From the NCBI RefSeq assembly GCF_000378965.1, contig NZ_KB900536.1, forward strand, positions 3,039,407 to 3,103,406: 64,000 nt of DNA, given 5' to 3'. Source of the stretch: Thioalkalivibrio thiocyanodenitrificans ARhD 1. Its GTDB lineage: Bacteria; Pseudomonadota; Gammaproteobacteria; Ectothiorhodospirales; Ectothiorhodospiraceae. The position numbers and the translations under genes are program-made. Shown piece after piece: positions 37,962 to 47,021 of this stretch (position 1 is the stretch's first letter; every line of letters begins with the position of its first letter). The notes below the pieces were generated by a model that worked only from the letters and a program-made list of their open reading frames with translations, did no database searches and had not been told where the DNA came from.

Positions 37962-38297
37962 ATGACCGAACCATCGCCCGAGGATGGGGCGCGGGTCAAC
38001 CTGGAGAGAAGGGGACACCCTGTCAGCTATGATTGGAGCGCGCCCAGGAAGGGGGCCAACCTGAGCGTCAATTCCGACTTTCCGGCCCGGGCGCGGGCGC
38101 TCAACATCAACCTTTCGCGGGCGTTCGAGGAGCGCCTCGCGGAGGTCGTTCGTCAAGCCGAACGTGAGCGCTGGGTAAAGGAGAACCAGGCCGCCATCGA
38201 GGACTACAACGCTCGCGTTGCGGAAAGCGGCAATTTCGGCGATACGGGGAAAGGGAAAGGGGAAGGGGAAGGAAAAGGGACGGAGTTCTACCCATAA
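37962..38297 (+). pseudogene. CcdA-like antitoxin without its toxin, altered C-terminus
   Basis: The core YDWSAPRKGANLSVNSDF and ALNINLSRAFEERLAE, then RWVKENQAAIEDYNARV, is typical of CcdA antitoxins. The last ~20 residues (KGKGEGEGKGTEFYP and neighbours) come from a purine-rich low-complexity run and not from the family. No ccdB follows. The only ATG is at 37962 and adds ~20 unrelated N-terminal residues. Most likely a decayed solitary antitoxin. Confidence 0.7.
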
Positions 38298-38300
38298 CCA

Positions 38301-38470
38301 AGTCCTATAGGATTGGTAAGAACAAAGTCATGGAATATTCACAGACGTCATATATATTCACAATTGTAATGCCATGATAAAAAACTAAAATTAGTCTAAA
38401 TCTAAAACTCAATAAGAAATTCAAGTAACACTTAATATTGTTTGATACATAATAAAAACGATTTCGTCAC
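38301..38470. other. AT-rich stretch at the left edge of the nitrile-hydratase-like island
   Basis: Very AT-rich compared with the rest of the window, with many A/T runs. Probably holds the promoter of the following operon and marks the edge of acquired DNA. No gene was seen. Confidence 0.5.
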
Positions 38471-38493
38471 GACTGTTAAGAGGCTGCGAGACC

Positions 38494-38886
38494 ATGAAAT
38501 CGCATAACGCACCGAAACGCGTGGATGAGATGGCGGATCCCGCCACTTTCGGTCACGACCGATTCAAGAAGTTGATGCATGTCATCCATGATCTCGGGGG
38601 TGAAAAGGGCGGGCCGATTTCTCTGGAAGAAAGAAAGTCCGAGCCGTGGGAACTTGGCACCTATGCAATCTGCGAGTGTCTCACTTGGCGTGGGGTCTGG
38701 ACCAATGTGGAAAAGCTCCGCCGGGGCGCCGATCTCGGCGATAAGTACCTGGCGGTGCCTTACTCCGGGCGCTGGTTGCTCGCTGCTATGCGGGCACTGG
38801 TCGACAAGCAACACATCACACTAACCGAGCTGACTGAAAAAATCGAAGAGGTAAAGAAACGCCATGCGCAGAAGTCGCTTCTCTGA
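38494..38886 (+). CDS. Nitrile hydratase beta-like subunit, N-terminal half
   Basis: 130 residues. The IHDLGGEKGGPISLEE segment (about 29-44) and the helical part ending YSGRWLLAAMRALVDKQHITL match the N-terminal half of the nitrile hydratase beta subunit. In thiocyanate hydrolase the beta subunit is split in the same way into two proteins (ScnB and ScnA). It overlaps the next gene by 23 bases. No alpha/ScnC subunit with the CxxCSC metal site is found nearby. Confidence 0.75.
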   Translation: MKSHNAPKRVDEMADPATFGHDRFKKLMHVIHDLGGEKGGPISLEERKSEPWELGTYAICECLTWRGVWTNVEKLRRGADLGDKYLAVPYSGRWLLAAMRALVDKQHITLTELTEKIEEVKKRHAQKSLL

Positions 38887-39289
38887 GATAAGTGACGAAG
38901 GATCGGGAAAGGCGACCGGTTCGCCGAAATTCAGTCATCTGCAGATCGCCGAGATCGCCGCGGGCGTCGGCGACCCACAGTGCTACCGAGGGATGGCTGG
39001 TACGCCGCCGCGGTTCAAGGTCAGTGATCGCTTACGCGTCAAGGACCAGCCTGATATTTTTTACAATCAGACTCCCGGTTACATACGAGGGATTATCGGA
39101 ACAGTCACCGAGATAGCCTACGAAAGCCCCGCTCCGGAGGATGAAGCTTGGGGGCACATTGATAAAGTCGAATGGTTTTATGTTTTGTGTTTTCGTCATG
39201 GAGACATATGGGAGGACGATTCCCCCGACACGAACCCAAACGACACGATACAGGCCCAGGTTTCCGAACGCTGGCTTGAGCCGGCATAG
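38864..39289 (+). CDS. Nitrile hydratase beta-like subunit, C-terminal half
   Basis: 141 residues. The C-terminal part is an SH3-like barrel (about 50-140) with FKVSDRLRVKDQP, GYIRGIIGTVTE and VSERWLEPA, which matches the C-terminal half of nitrile hydratase beta. The first ~45 residues are a linker. The gene begins inside the previous one, so translation is probably coupled. Whether the pair is an enzyme part, a metallochaperone or a new complex is open because the alpha subunit is missing. Confidence 0.75.
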   Translation: MRRSRFSEISDEGSGKATGSPKFSHLQIAEIAAGVGDPQCYRGMAGTPPRFKVSDRLRVKDQPDIFYNQTPGYIRGIIGTVTEIAYESPAPEDEAWGHIDKVEWFYVLCFRHGDIWEDDSPDTNPNDTIQAQVSERWLEPA

Positions 39290-39326
39290 ATTCAGGCTAA
39301 TCAACTTACGGATTTTGGAGTGTTTT

Positions 39327-39737
39327 ATGGTTCGAAAAAGCGCCCGTATCCCCCTGGCCTACAGCTGCTCAGGATGTTCCAGCGCCGCCCAACTCACAAA
39401 TACGCTGGTCTTGCGCCTTGCCCGGGATGGAGAAGCCCAGATGTCGTGCATCGCTGGGGTTGGCGCCGGCATACCGAAGTTCGTGCATCAGGCCACCTCA
39501 GGCCAACCGATCCTCGTTCTCGACGGGTGCCCATTGGCCTGTGCCCGTAATTGCTTGAAGCGCCATGGTGTTGAGCCGGATCGCTATGTGCAACTGCAGG
39601 AGTACGGGGTAAAGAAGCGTTACGGCCAGGAGGCGTCGGATGAAGATGTGGGGCGCTTGTATCCGAGGATTGTGGAACTGGCACGTGAGCTTCGTTCCCA
39701 ATATGAACAAGTGTATGGCACGGCGCTGGTCCGATGA
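39327..39737 (+). CDS. DGC-domain putative zinc-binding protein
   Basis: 136 residues from the ATG at 39327 with GGAG upstream. Conserved cysteines occur in YSCSGCSSAAQ (18-28), MSCIAGVG and DGCPLACARNC, the signature of the DGC (aspartate-glycine-cysteine) family thought to bind zinc. It follows the nitrile-hydratase-like pair by 37 bases on the same strand. It could help with metal delivery, but that is an inference from context. Confidence 0.8.
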   Translation: MVRKSARIPLAYSCSGCSSAAQLTNTLVLRLARDGEAQMSCIAGVGAGIPKFVHQATSGQPILVLDGCPLACARNCLKRHGVEPDRYVQLQEYGVKKRYGQEASDEDVGRLYPRIVELARELRSQYEQVYGTALVR

Positions 39738-39913
39738 CAAGATCCACGTCCGAGAACAAAGATCCACAGCCCCCGCGAGAATGTTCGAAGTTCGGTGGCG
39801 TTCGCAATCGTCCGCAGGAGAGATACATATAAGCCTGACGCAGGGGAGGAAAGGATTGCGCAACGGGGTTTTCATAACGTACATGGCGAAACACAAAGAG
39901 GGAAAAGAATCCG

Positions 39914-41692
39914 ATGAGCTCCACTACCGCAGGACATGAATCTCTCTTCAACGACGACGGGGAAACCGCTGGCCGTCCGTTGAGAATGAAGGGTCATCAA
40001 TTCCTCGCGGAGGTGGTGCGTCGATCGGGCGCGAAGGCCGTGTTTTTTGTGCCGACATTCCTGTATCCAACGCTTGTGGAGTGGGCTGATGTTCCGATTA
40101 AGCGCGTCTTGTGTCATTCGGAAAAGGCCGCAGGCTATATGGCCGACGGCTATGCGCAGGCGTCGGGTATTCCAACCATCGTGATTGCACAGGGTGGGCC
40201 TGGGGCATCGAACCTGTACGCAGGCCTCGTAGATGCCTGGCAAAGCCACACTCCGGTGCTCGCAGTGACCCCGGTTCTTCCAAGTTCACGTTACCATGGC
40301 AACGCCTATCAGGAGGCCTATGTCGATTTCCGGACGGTGACCAAGTACGACGCAGAGGTGCGGACAATCGAGAGGATGGCCGAGTTCCTGGGAAAGGCTT
40401 ACAGGGAGATGACCACGGGGGCACCGCGGCCGGTCCATCTGTACCTGGACGGCGCGCTGGAAGCGGAGGAGTCGGAGTTCGATTTTCGGTACCTGGATCA
40501 GCGGTACTTTTCCTATCCGGCGTTTCGTCCGCGCGCAGACGATGATCTAGTGGAGCGTGCAATCCAGGAGCTTCGCCATGCGGAGCGCCCCGTGATGGTT
40601 TGCGGTCGTGGCACGGTGGTTTCCGGCGCTTGGGCGGAGGTGACGGCATTGGCGGAGCAGTTGGATATACCGGTCACCACGACCTTGGGCGGCAAGGGCA
40701 GCATTGACGATCGACACCCCTTGGCACTGGGGGTGACCGGCTCCTACCGACGGCCCTCGACCGATCAGGTGATTCTCGACGCAGACCTGGTGCTCCATGT
40801 GGGTACTCATTTCGGCGGGGCGACGACGAACATGAGGCAGATGCCCAAGCCGGGGGTGCGAGCCATCCACATTGACATCAATCCTGCACAGCCCGGGGCC
40901 AATTATCCCAATGTGTTGCCACTTGTAGGTGATGCGCGAACGGTCTTGGGGCAGATGTTGGACGCCGTGCGGTCAGGGGGGCGGGGAAGGCACGGTGTAT
41001 GGGTGAAAACGGCGCAGAAACGGTTGACCGAGTGGCGGGAAAGCCAACGTGACAACATGTATGGGGATGCTATTCCGATTCGGCCGGAGCGATTGGCGGT
41101 TGAGCTTGTCAAAGCGTGTCCGGAAGACACGCTCTACGTCACGGGCACGGGCTATGCGGGGACATGGGCCGGTGTATTCATGGATCTTCCGGCAGGGAAA
41201 AGCTGCCTTCACTGCGAGGGGAGCCTGGGTTGGGCATTTCCGGCGGCTATAGGTGCCAAGGCTGCAGTGCCCGATCGGCCGGTCCTCGCGTTCGAGAGTG
41301 ATGGCGGGTTCTTTTATCATCTCACTGAACTTGAGACGGCTGTTCGAAACGGTATCAACCTGGTTACGGTAGTGTTGAATAACCAGGCCATGGCTTTGCA
41401 GACGCATCTGCTTCAGGCCTGCTGGCCGGGTTATCGTGACTTGGACAAATTATCGAAGTTCGGGAAAACGAATTTCGCCAACATCGCGCGGGAGATGGGA
41501 ACCTGGGGTATCCGTGTGACGGACCCGAGGGACATTGGAGAAGCGGTGAGGAATGCGATCGATGCGGACAGGCCGGCGGTGGTGGATGTGGTAATCGATC
41601 AGGCCGCAGTCGCGCCCATGGCTTTCATGGCGGGGCAGGGGAGCCGCGCGACTGCATTGCCGGTACCGAAAAACAAGAAACGTTACGAGTAA
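39914..41692 (+). CDS. Thiamine diphosphate-dependent enzyme (acetolactate synthase-like family)
   Basis: 592 residues with the three domains of the ThDP-dependent acetolactate synthase/decarboxylase family. The catalytic glutamate is likely in LCHSEKAAGYMADGYA (about 67-82). The ThDP-binding motif of the C-terminal domain reads ESDGGFF...VVLNNQ, where the usual GDG is SDG. It is the largest gene of the island and follows the DGC gene after 176 bases. The substrate is not clear; 2-oxoacids or similar carbonyl compounds are possible. Convergent with the LysR gene. Confidence 0.85.
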   Translation: MSSTTAGHESLFNDDGETAGRPLRMKGHQFLAEVVRRSGAKAVFFVPTFLYPTLVEWADVPIKRVLCHSEKAAGYMADGYAQASGIPTIVIAQGGPGASNLYAGLVDAWQSHTPVLAVTPVLPSSRYHGNAYQEAYVDFRTVTKYDAEVRTIERMAEFLGKAYREMTTGAPRPVHLYLDGALEAEESEFDFRYLDQRYFSYPAFRPRADDDLVERAIQELRHAERPVMVCGRGTVVSGAWAEVTALAEQLDIPVTTTLGGKGSIDDRHPLALGVTGSYRRPSTDQVILDADLVLHVGTHFGGATTNMRQMPKPGVRAIHIDINPAQPGANYPNVLPLVGDARTVLGQMLDAVRSGGRGRHGVWVKTAQKRLTEWRESQRDNMYGDAIPIRPERLAVELVKACPEDTLYVTGTGYAGTWAGVFMDLPAGKSCLHCEGSLGWAFPAAIGAKAAVPDRPVLAFESDGGFFYHLTELETAVRNGINLVTVVLNNQAMALQTHLLQACWPGYRDLDKLSKFGKTNFANIAREMGTWGIRVTDPRDIGEAVRNAIDADRPAVVDVVIDQAAVAPMAFMAGQGSRATALPVPKNKKRYE

Positions 41693-41721
41693 CATGCCCG
41701 ACGATGCTCTCCGCCGTTTCG

Positions 41722-42750
41722 TCAGTTCCCATTTCCACTCCCGTTTCCCTTGGCAGTGGTTCGCCGCTTCCCATCTTCATATAAAGAGTGCTTCTCTGAG
41801 AGGGCACAAGGTTTCGATCGTCGACTGGAGGGGTGCTCATCCCTGTGAGCGGCCCAGTCCAATGCAAGCGCCGTGAAGGCTCGACACGCCGGACTCTTAT
41901 ATCCATTTTTGCGGCAGATGATGGTGATCGCCTTAGGAGGCAATTGCGGAGAGATCCGAATCCCGCAAATCCCATACTGCGTGCGTACAATGGACCGAGG
42001 AAGCACGCTGGCCAACTGGCCGGATTGGACCATTTTTATGATCACACTGAGAGAATCCGTTTCCATTGCGATACGCGGCAGAATGTCGAGATCATGGCAA
42101 TACAGATCTATGTGCCGTCTCAGTTCAAAATTTGTATTGAGCAGTATCAACGCTTCTTGTGAGAATTCCCGAACGCTCACCCCCTGTCGTTGTTTGGCGC
42201 GAGGATGATCATGAGAAATCGCGAGGAAAAGGTCTTCTTTGAAAAGCATTTCGGTCTTGACGTTGCTCGATGCCGGCTGGGTCGACAGCGGCACGCTGAA
42301 TACGATACCGACGTCGATATCGTCCTCTGCCACGGCCGCCTCAACGTCGTCCTGAGGCATTTCAAAAGTGCTTAGCGTAATGCCTGGATAGAGATTGTTG
42401 TAGCTAATTAGTAAGGAGCAAGTCAGGTAATCTGTAATTGGGGTCCATCCAAGGCGAAGTAAACCACGGCTTAGATCCTGCACATCAGAGATGGCCCGGG
42501 TTCCCGCGTCCAGTTCTCCCCAGGCGCGACGGGCATGGCCCAAATAGATTTCCCCGGCATCAGTCAGTCGTATGTTGCGCGCGGATCTGTTCACCAGCAG
42601 CGTCCCCAAAGACGCTTCAAGCTGCTTTATTTGTTGTGACAAGGTCGGCTGGGAAACATGCAAGGCCTCGGCCGCCCGCGTGTAGCTTCCGTATTCCGCG
42701 ATGGCCAGCAGGTATTGGAGGCAACGTGGGAAAATAACTCGTCGATCCAT
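41722..42750 (-). CDS. LysR-family transcriptional regulator
   Basis: 342 residues. N-terminal winged helix-turn-helix (about 1-60: LQYLLAIAEYGSYTRAAEAL, then VSQPTLSQQIKQLEASLG) and a LysR substrate-binding domain (about 90-300) of the CynR type. A Ser/Lys/Gly-rich tail of ~35 residues is unusual. The gene is convergent with the ThDP gene and separated by 30 bases. Its promoter lies in an AT-rich stretch. A nitrile-, cyanate- or related-compound ligand is only a guess from the neighbourhood. Confidence 0.85.
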   Translation of the reverse strand: MDRRVIFPRCLQYLLAIAEYGSYTRAAEALHVSQPTLSQQIKQLEASLGTLLVNRSARNIRLTDAGEIYLGHARRAWGELDAGTRAISDVQDLSRGLLRLGWTPITDYLTCSLLISYNNLYPGITLSTFEMPQDDVEAAVAEDDIDVGIVFSVPLSTQPASSNVKTEMLFKEDLFLAISHDHPRAKQRQGVSVREFSQEALILLNTNFELRRHIDLYCHDLDILPRIAMETDSLSVIIKMVQSGQLASVLPRSIVRTQYGICGIRISPQLPPKAITIICRKNGYKSPACRAFTALALDWAAHRDEHPSSRRSKPCALSEKHSLYEDGKRRTTAKGNGSGNGN

Positions 42751-43432
42751 AGACCACCCCTATGGGCTCAGAGGTACCGAAGCTACAAACCGATGATAGA
42801 GAACTTTTTCAATGAAAGAGTTCTTACACTTATCATTGCAGTGAATCACATAATAAGAACGTAAATATTGATAAAAATCATTTTATGTACAAGTTTCGTA
42901 ATTGCCTGGCAGGCGGGGTCTCCGGCAGTTGAGGACGCCGCCTTTTTTCCACGTTGGTGTCGGCCTTGGGGACGACGGATGGAACCTTCTTCCGGCCGAG
43001 CGCCTCGCGCAGCGCCTGCATAGGGGTCAAGTCTAGTAATATGCAGTAATATGAGAGGAAAAATGATCTTCATCATTCTCACATTCCCGCGTCCCCACAT
43101 CTCGCGATCATCCCCCGAATCCGTTGAACAGTCCGTTCAACGCCGGGTGTATGTCTGCGACCACGAGCTTTCCTGGATGTGGATCCTGCGCGAGGCCTTG
43201 CGCTCCGAGTGGGTGGACCAGTCGCCAACGGTACATGCGGAGGATGCACAGGCAACACGGACGATCCGCCTTTGCCACTATCCGGGCGTCGAGAGATAAT
43301 GAAAGCCTGTCGCGACAGGGGGGCGCGATAACGGCATGATCGGTCCGCGACGGCCGCATTTGCCGAGCCGGCGGGACAGGTGTGAACGCGGCGGTGACCA
43401 GCCCCTCAACAGCCCGATCATAAAGGAACGCC
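42751..43432. other. Gene-free stretch after the LysR gene
   Basis: AT-rich at 42780-42900, with an inverted repeat GAACTTTTTCA/TGAAAGAGTTC near 42801-42823 that may be a LysR operator or terminator. The middle has interspersed repeat copy 10. A minus-strand fragment at 42900-43020 (ALGRKKVPSVVPKADTN) may be a gene tail but is not recognised. Confidence 0.4.
43023..43050 (+). repeat. Interspersed repeat copy 10
   Basis: GGGGTCAAGTCTAGTAATAT then GCAGTAAT; intact copy. Confidence 0.75.
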
Positions 43433-44077
43433 ATGCGTCGTCGCCCCCACCTGTTTGCCGAACTGGCACCGGCTGATGCCGCGGTGCTCACGAGCCATGG
43501 GAGTGTGCGCAGCTATCCCGCCAACACCGTGCTGATCACCGAGGGTGATCAGGTGGGCTCGCTTTACGTCCTGCTGGAAGGCCGGGTCAAGGTGTTTGCC
43601 AGCGATGATGCAGGGAGGGAGGTGATTCTCAGCATTCTCGGGCCCGGTGAGTACTTCGGTGAGCTGTCACTGGTGGATGAGGCCCCCCGGTCGGCCTCGG
43701 TAATGAGCCTCGCCCCCGTCAAGCTCATGGCGATTACTCAGTCGCAGGTCAGGCAATGCCTGAGCGAGAACACCGAACTGGCCTTCAATCTGATCCGTGC
43801 CCTGACCCGGGAGGTCCGCGTCCTGACCGACAACATCAAGACCTTCGCCCTGATGGACGTGTACGGGCGCGTGACCCAGACACTGATCGATCTTGCGGTC
43901 GAGAAGGATGGAAAGCTAGTTATCGAGCCACGACTCACTCACCAGGATATCGCCAACATGGTGGGGGCGTCGCGTGAGATGGTCAGCCGGATTCTCAAGG
44001 AACTGGTGACCGGAAACTACGTCAGTGTCGATAAGCACAGCATGACCATAAACGAGAAACTCCCCGCCGCCTGGTGA
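43433..44077 (+). CDS. CRP/FNR-family transcriptional regulator (CRP-like)
   Basis: 214 residues. cAMP-type effector domain with GEYFGELSLVDEAPRSASV (about 77-95), which has the PRSA segment typical of cyclic-nucleotide binding, a dimerisation helix and a winged helix-turn-helix. The recognition helix ASREMVSRILKEL keeps the Arg-Glu...Arg residues that read TGTGA/TCACA. It lacks the N-terminal cysteines of FNR. The perfect TGTGA-N6-TCACA site at 22235 is a plausible target. Confidence 0.87.
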   Translation: MRRRPHLFAELAPADAAVLTSHGSVRSYPANTVLITEGDQVGSLYVLLEGRVKVFASDDAGREVILSILGPGEYFGELSLVDEAPRSASVMSLAPVKLMAITQSQVRQCLSENTELAFNLIRALTREVRVLTDNIKTFALMDVYGRVTQTLIDLAVEKDGKLVIEPRLTHQDIANMVGASREMVSRILKELVTGNYVSVDKHSMTINEKLPAAW

Positions 44078-44242
44078 GCCGGCGTGGCCCAGGGCCGTTC
44101 TGCCGGTATAGGCTGTGCGCGAGTTCGGCCGGCTCCGACGTGCGGTGGGGTCGGAACGGCGGAGCAGCCACCCGTTCGCGGATCAGGCTTCGGGAAGTGG
44201 TGTGCGGCGCCACCCATGTCGCGGATGGCGCCGCACCCACGC

Positions 44243-44449
44243 TCACTTCCTCCTCGAGACTCTGGCCTTCGCAATGCGCCGCTCGTGGTCATCCTCCTGT
44301 GCCTGTGTCGCAAAGAGTCCCTTGGAAGAAACGGCGCCGTTGATGCAGGGCTCCAGTTCGTTCGGATGAGGGTTGTTCGCCGCCGAGGCCATAAACGGGA
44401 TCGCCATCAGGCTCGTCGCGATTGCCAGTGTGAAGATGGACTTTCTCAT
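44243..44449 (-). CDS. Small secreted protein, 68 aa
   Basis: Starts at the ATG at 44449 with AAGGAG upstream; the longer frame to 44578 is not used. The signal peptide MRKSIFTLAIATSLMAIPFM ends near ASA-A. The mature ~45-residue part has one Cys (PCINGAV) and a charged tail (EDDHERRIAKARVSRRK). No family recognised; periplasmic location is likely. Confidence 0.6.
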   Translation of the reverse strand: MRKSIFTLAIATSLMAIPFMASAANNPHPNELEPCINGAVSSKGLFATQAQEDDHERRIAKARVSRRK

Positions 44450-45065
44450 GTCGGATTCTCCTTGCAGAAGGCAGTTTGAGGTACTCGGTTGTGGCCGTCG
44501 TCTATCGGGTTCCGCCCTCGTATTCCGGGAACTCCTCAAGGCGTTGCCGATGAATCCGGGGCCATGGTTCGTGCTCACCTTCTGGCCGGTTCCTGTCTCG
44601 TGACGCGAACCGCGTGACCCCTTGGATTCAAAGGCTACGCATGCCCGCCTTCCGGCGCGGTGAAGTAATCACCGCGCCGGTGTGAAATATTCACATCCGC
44701 CGCTGTCAACAGGGGGTCAGGTCTAGTAATGTATAGTTGGAGGGAAGGGGGAACGGTCCGCGTTAACCCGGCAATCGGGCATGAACTCATCACCCCGATT
44801 GGCCGTTCTGCCACTGATGGACCTGCAAACCGTCCCGGGCATTTCTCGGTCCGTTATCGTCGCTGTCATCTCCCACGCGTATCTCACCCCATCGCGCTTT
44901 TCACGCCGTCGCGGGCCTTCCGTATGCGGCCGCGCAAGAGAATCTGACCTGGGTCAACTGTACCGCATCTTGGGCTGTCGAAGGGAACCGGGGTCGATAT
45001 CCTGTGACTAATCAATTGCAGCTTTGAAACCCTCTTGTGCAGTTTAAATTCGGAGTAAACAAGTC
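44450..45065. other. Gene-free stretch with repeat copy 11
   Basis: Short frames lack signals. It includes interspersed repeat copy 11 and the AT-richer leader of the flavoprotein gene. Nothing else is recognised. Confidence 0.4.
44713..44738 (+). repeat. Interspersed repeat copy 11
   Basis: GGGGTCAGGTCTAGTAATGT then TAGTT. The GGTCAGGTCT core is the same as in the RAYT inverted repeats, which links the two. Confidence 0.75.
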
Positions 45066-46019
45066 ATGGAAAAACCCAAAGCAGGTATCGTTGGTGCGGG
45101 GATCTCCGGCGCCAGTTGCGCGGGTGCACTCTCCGCCGCGGGCTGGGATGTGGATGTGTTCGACAAGGGGCATGGTGCTGGCGGCAGGCTGGCTAGCCGG
45201 TGCCTCGAATCCGGCTGGGCGACGCTGGGCGCACCCTTCATCTCGGCCTGGAATACGCCGTTTCGCGAGCAGGCGGAGGAATGGGTGAAGAAGGGCTGGG
45301 TGGCGCCGCTGAAGGGTGACATCCTGCAGGGCCGTGCCGACACGGGATGGACGCAAGCGCGGCTGAAGGGCCACTATCTGCCCAAGATCGAAACCTCGGA
45401 ACTGGTCCGCCACGTGATGGGGCAGGCGAAGCTGCACCTTGAGTCGCACGTGATCGCGGTGCAGCCGCAGACCCTCGTTTTCCAGGACGGCTCCATGGCG
45501 GACGGTTACGACCAGGTGATCTGTGCCGTGCCCGGCCCGCAGGCCATTTCCCTGCTGGATGCCCTGTCGCCGCTTCGCGAGCGGCTGGCCGGTGTGCGCT
45601 ATCGCCCGGTCTGGGCGTTTCTGATGCGCTGTGAGGGCGGGCCTGACGCGGACATCATCAAGTTCGATGACAATCTGCTGGACATGGCGGTCCGCCAGAC
45701 CACCGCGGACCCGGACCTTTGGCTGGTGCACAGCAGCTACGAGTTCGCCGAGAGCCATGTCGAGGCCTCCGAGATCGAAGCCAGGACGCGCGCAGCGGCG
45801 GCCCTGATGGATCTGCTGGGGTTATCCCGGCCGGTCGAGGTCGAAGCCTCGCACATGTGGCTGTATGCGCGCTCCGAGAACCCGGTCGGCGGTCACTGGC
45901 TGCGCGACGATGAAAACCGGGTGATCCTGATCGGCGACGGCATTTCCGGGGCCGGCGTCGAGCGTGCCTGGGAAAGCGGCGTGCAGCTGGCGCAGGCGAT
46001 CCTGGAGTCGAAGGTCTAG
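45066..46019 (+). CDS. FAD-dependent NAD(P)-binding amine oxidase-like protein (renalase type)
   Basis: 317 residues. Rossmann start IVGAGISGASCAGAL (about 8-22) and FDKGHGAGGRLASR (about 32-45) are the FAD-binding pattern of the renalase/amine oxidase family. The C-terminal FAD motif is LIGDGISGAGVERAW. Soluble and probably cytoplasmic. Its own substrate is not known. No close partner gene is seen. Confidence 0.85.
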   Translation: MEKPKAGIVGAGISGASCAGALSAAGWDVDVFDKGHGAGGRLASRCLESGWATLGAPFISAWNTPFREQAEEWVKKGWVAPLKGDILQGRADTGWTQARLKGHYLPKIETSELVRHVMGQAKLHLESHVIAVQPQTLVFQDGSMADGYDQVICAVPGPQAISLLDALSPLRERLAGVRYRPVWAFLMRCEGGPDADIIKFDDNLLDMAVRQTTADPDLWLVHSSYEFAESHVEASEIEARTRAAAALMDLLGLSRPVEVEASHMWLYARSENPVGGHWLRDDENRVILIGDGISGAGVERAWESGVQLAQAILESKV

Positions 46020-46079
46020 GCGTGATCTCTCGATAGGTTGTTCATTCGGGGGGGGACTGGTGCACCGCAGGGATACCCT

Positions 46080-46195
46080 GTAGGAGCCCGGTCCTCCGGG
46101 CGAAGGGGGTTTGGCTTGGGTGGGTAATCGCCCCGGAGGACCGGGCTCCTACGCGTGCCTTGATCCCTCTGTAGGAGCCCGATCCTCTGGGCGAA
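46080..46195. repeat. REP pair and third copy (GTAGGAGCCCGGTC family)
   Basis: Three units: GTAGGAGCCCGGTCCTCCGG (46080-46099) plus GCGAA; the inverted unit at 46127-46152; and a third at 46171-46195. The first two form an inverted pair like a BIME. This family is distinct from the GGGGTCAAG repeat. Confidence 0.75.
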
Positions 46196-46289
46196 TGGTC
46201 CACTGGTATCGGGCCGGGAGGCCACAACCATCCGCGATCCCTGGCGCAATATGCGGGTCAGCGTTGCCTTCTCCGTTTCGGCTGCACCC

Positions 46290-47021
46290 CTATTCGAGCG
46301 TGGCCGCGATGCGCCGGATCTCTTCCGGCGTCCGCTCGCCCGCCAGCGGGGTGCCCGGCATCAGGTGTCTGCCCGATTCGAGCCCACCGATCAGGACGGG
46401 CTCGTAGCCGATGTCGCGGATCAGCGGGGAAACGATCTCGACGGCTTCGAGGTCATCGCCGGCAATGGGCATGCCGAAGCGCCCGGGCCGTTCGTGGGCG
46501 GCACCCATCCGCATATAACCGACCGCGTTGAATGCGCGCACGATGCGCGCGCCCGGCAGCAGTTCCGCCGAGGCCAGTCCGGCGCCCTTTGCCCGGGCCC
46601 AGGTCGCGATCTCACCGTCACGGGAAACGAACGGGTTGCAGGTATCGATGACGACCCTGCCATCGAGCAGGTCCTCCAGTGCCTGACCCACGTCGGGAAG
46701 CGCGTGGTAGGGCACGGAGATCATCAGCACCTCTCCGAAGGCGGCTGCCTCGCGCGGCGTTCCGGCCCGCGCGCCTCTTCCGAGCCTGGCGGCCAATGCC
46801 CTGTCGTTCTCGACATGGCGGGAGGAGAACATCACCTCGTGTCCGGCGCCCACCCACACTGCGCCGAGCGTGCCGCCAACCCTGCCGGAACCGACGATCC
46901 CGATCCGTTTTCTGCCGGAGACCGCGGCTGCGGCACCCGGCGGGCGGGCCAGGGATTGGGAGGCCAGAACCACCGCGGTGGCTCCGACAGTCCGCAGAAA
47001 TCGGCGGCGATCCTTTCTCAT
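46290..47021 (-). CDS. Exported NADP-dependent oxidoreductase, coenzyme F420-dependent type fold
   Basis: 243 residues from the ATG at 47021. A twin-arginine-like signal (MRKDRRRFLRTVGATAVV) is followed by a Rossmann fold (IGIVGSGRVGGTLGAVWVGAG). The SSRHVEN segment and the NAVGYMRMG region fit the F420-dependent NADP reductase-like family, but this protein probably uses another cofactor since F420 is not expected here. A Tat signal suggests export after folding with cofactor bound. Confidence 0.8.
   Translation of the reverse strand: MRKDRRRFLRTVGATAVVLASQSLARPPGAAAAVSGRKRIGIVGSGRVGGTLGAVWVGAGHEVMFSSRHVENDRALAARLGRGARAGTPREAAAFGEVLMISVPYHALPDVGQALEDLLDGRVVIDTCNPFVSRDGEIATWARAKGAGLASAELLPGARIVRAFNAVGYMRMGAAHERPGRFGMPIAGDDLEAVEIVSPLIRDIGYEPVLIGGLESGRHLMPGTPLAGERTPEEIRRIAATLE

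Noticed and set aside
39640-39939. 99-aa frame between the DGC and ThDP genes, checked as a missing nitrile hydratase alpha subunit
   Set aside because: No CxxCSC motif and it overlaps both neighbours in another frame.
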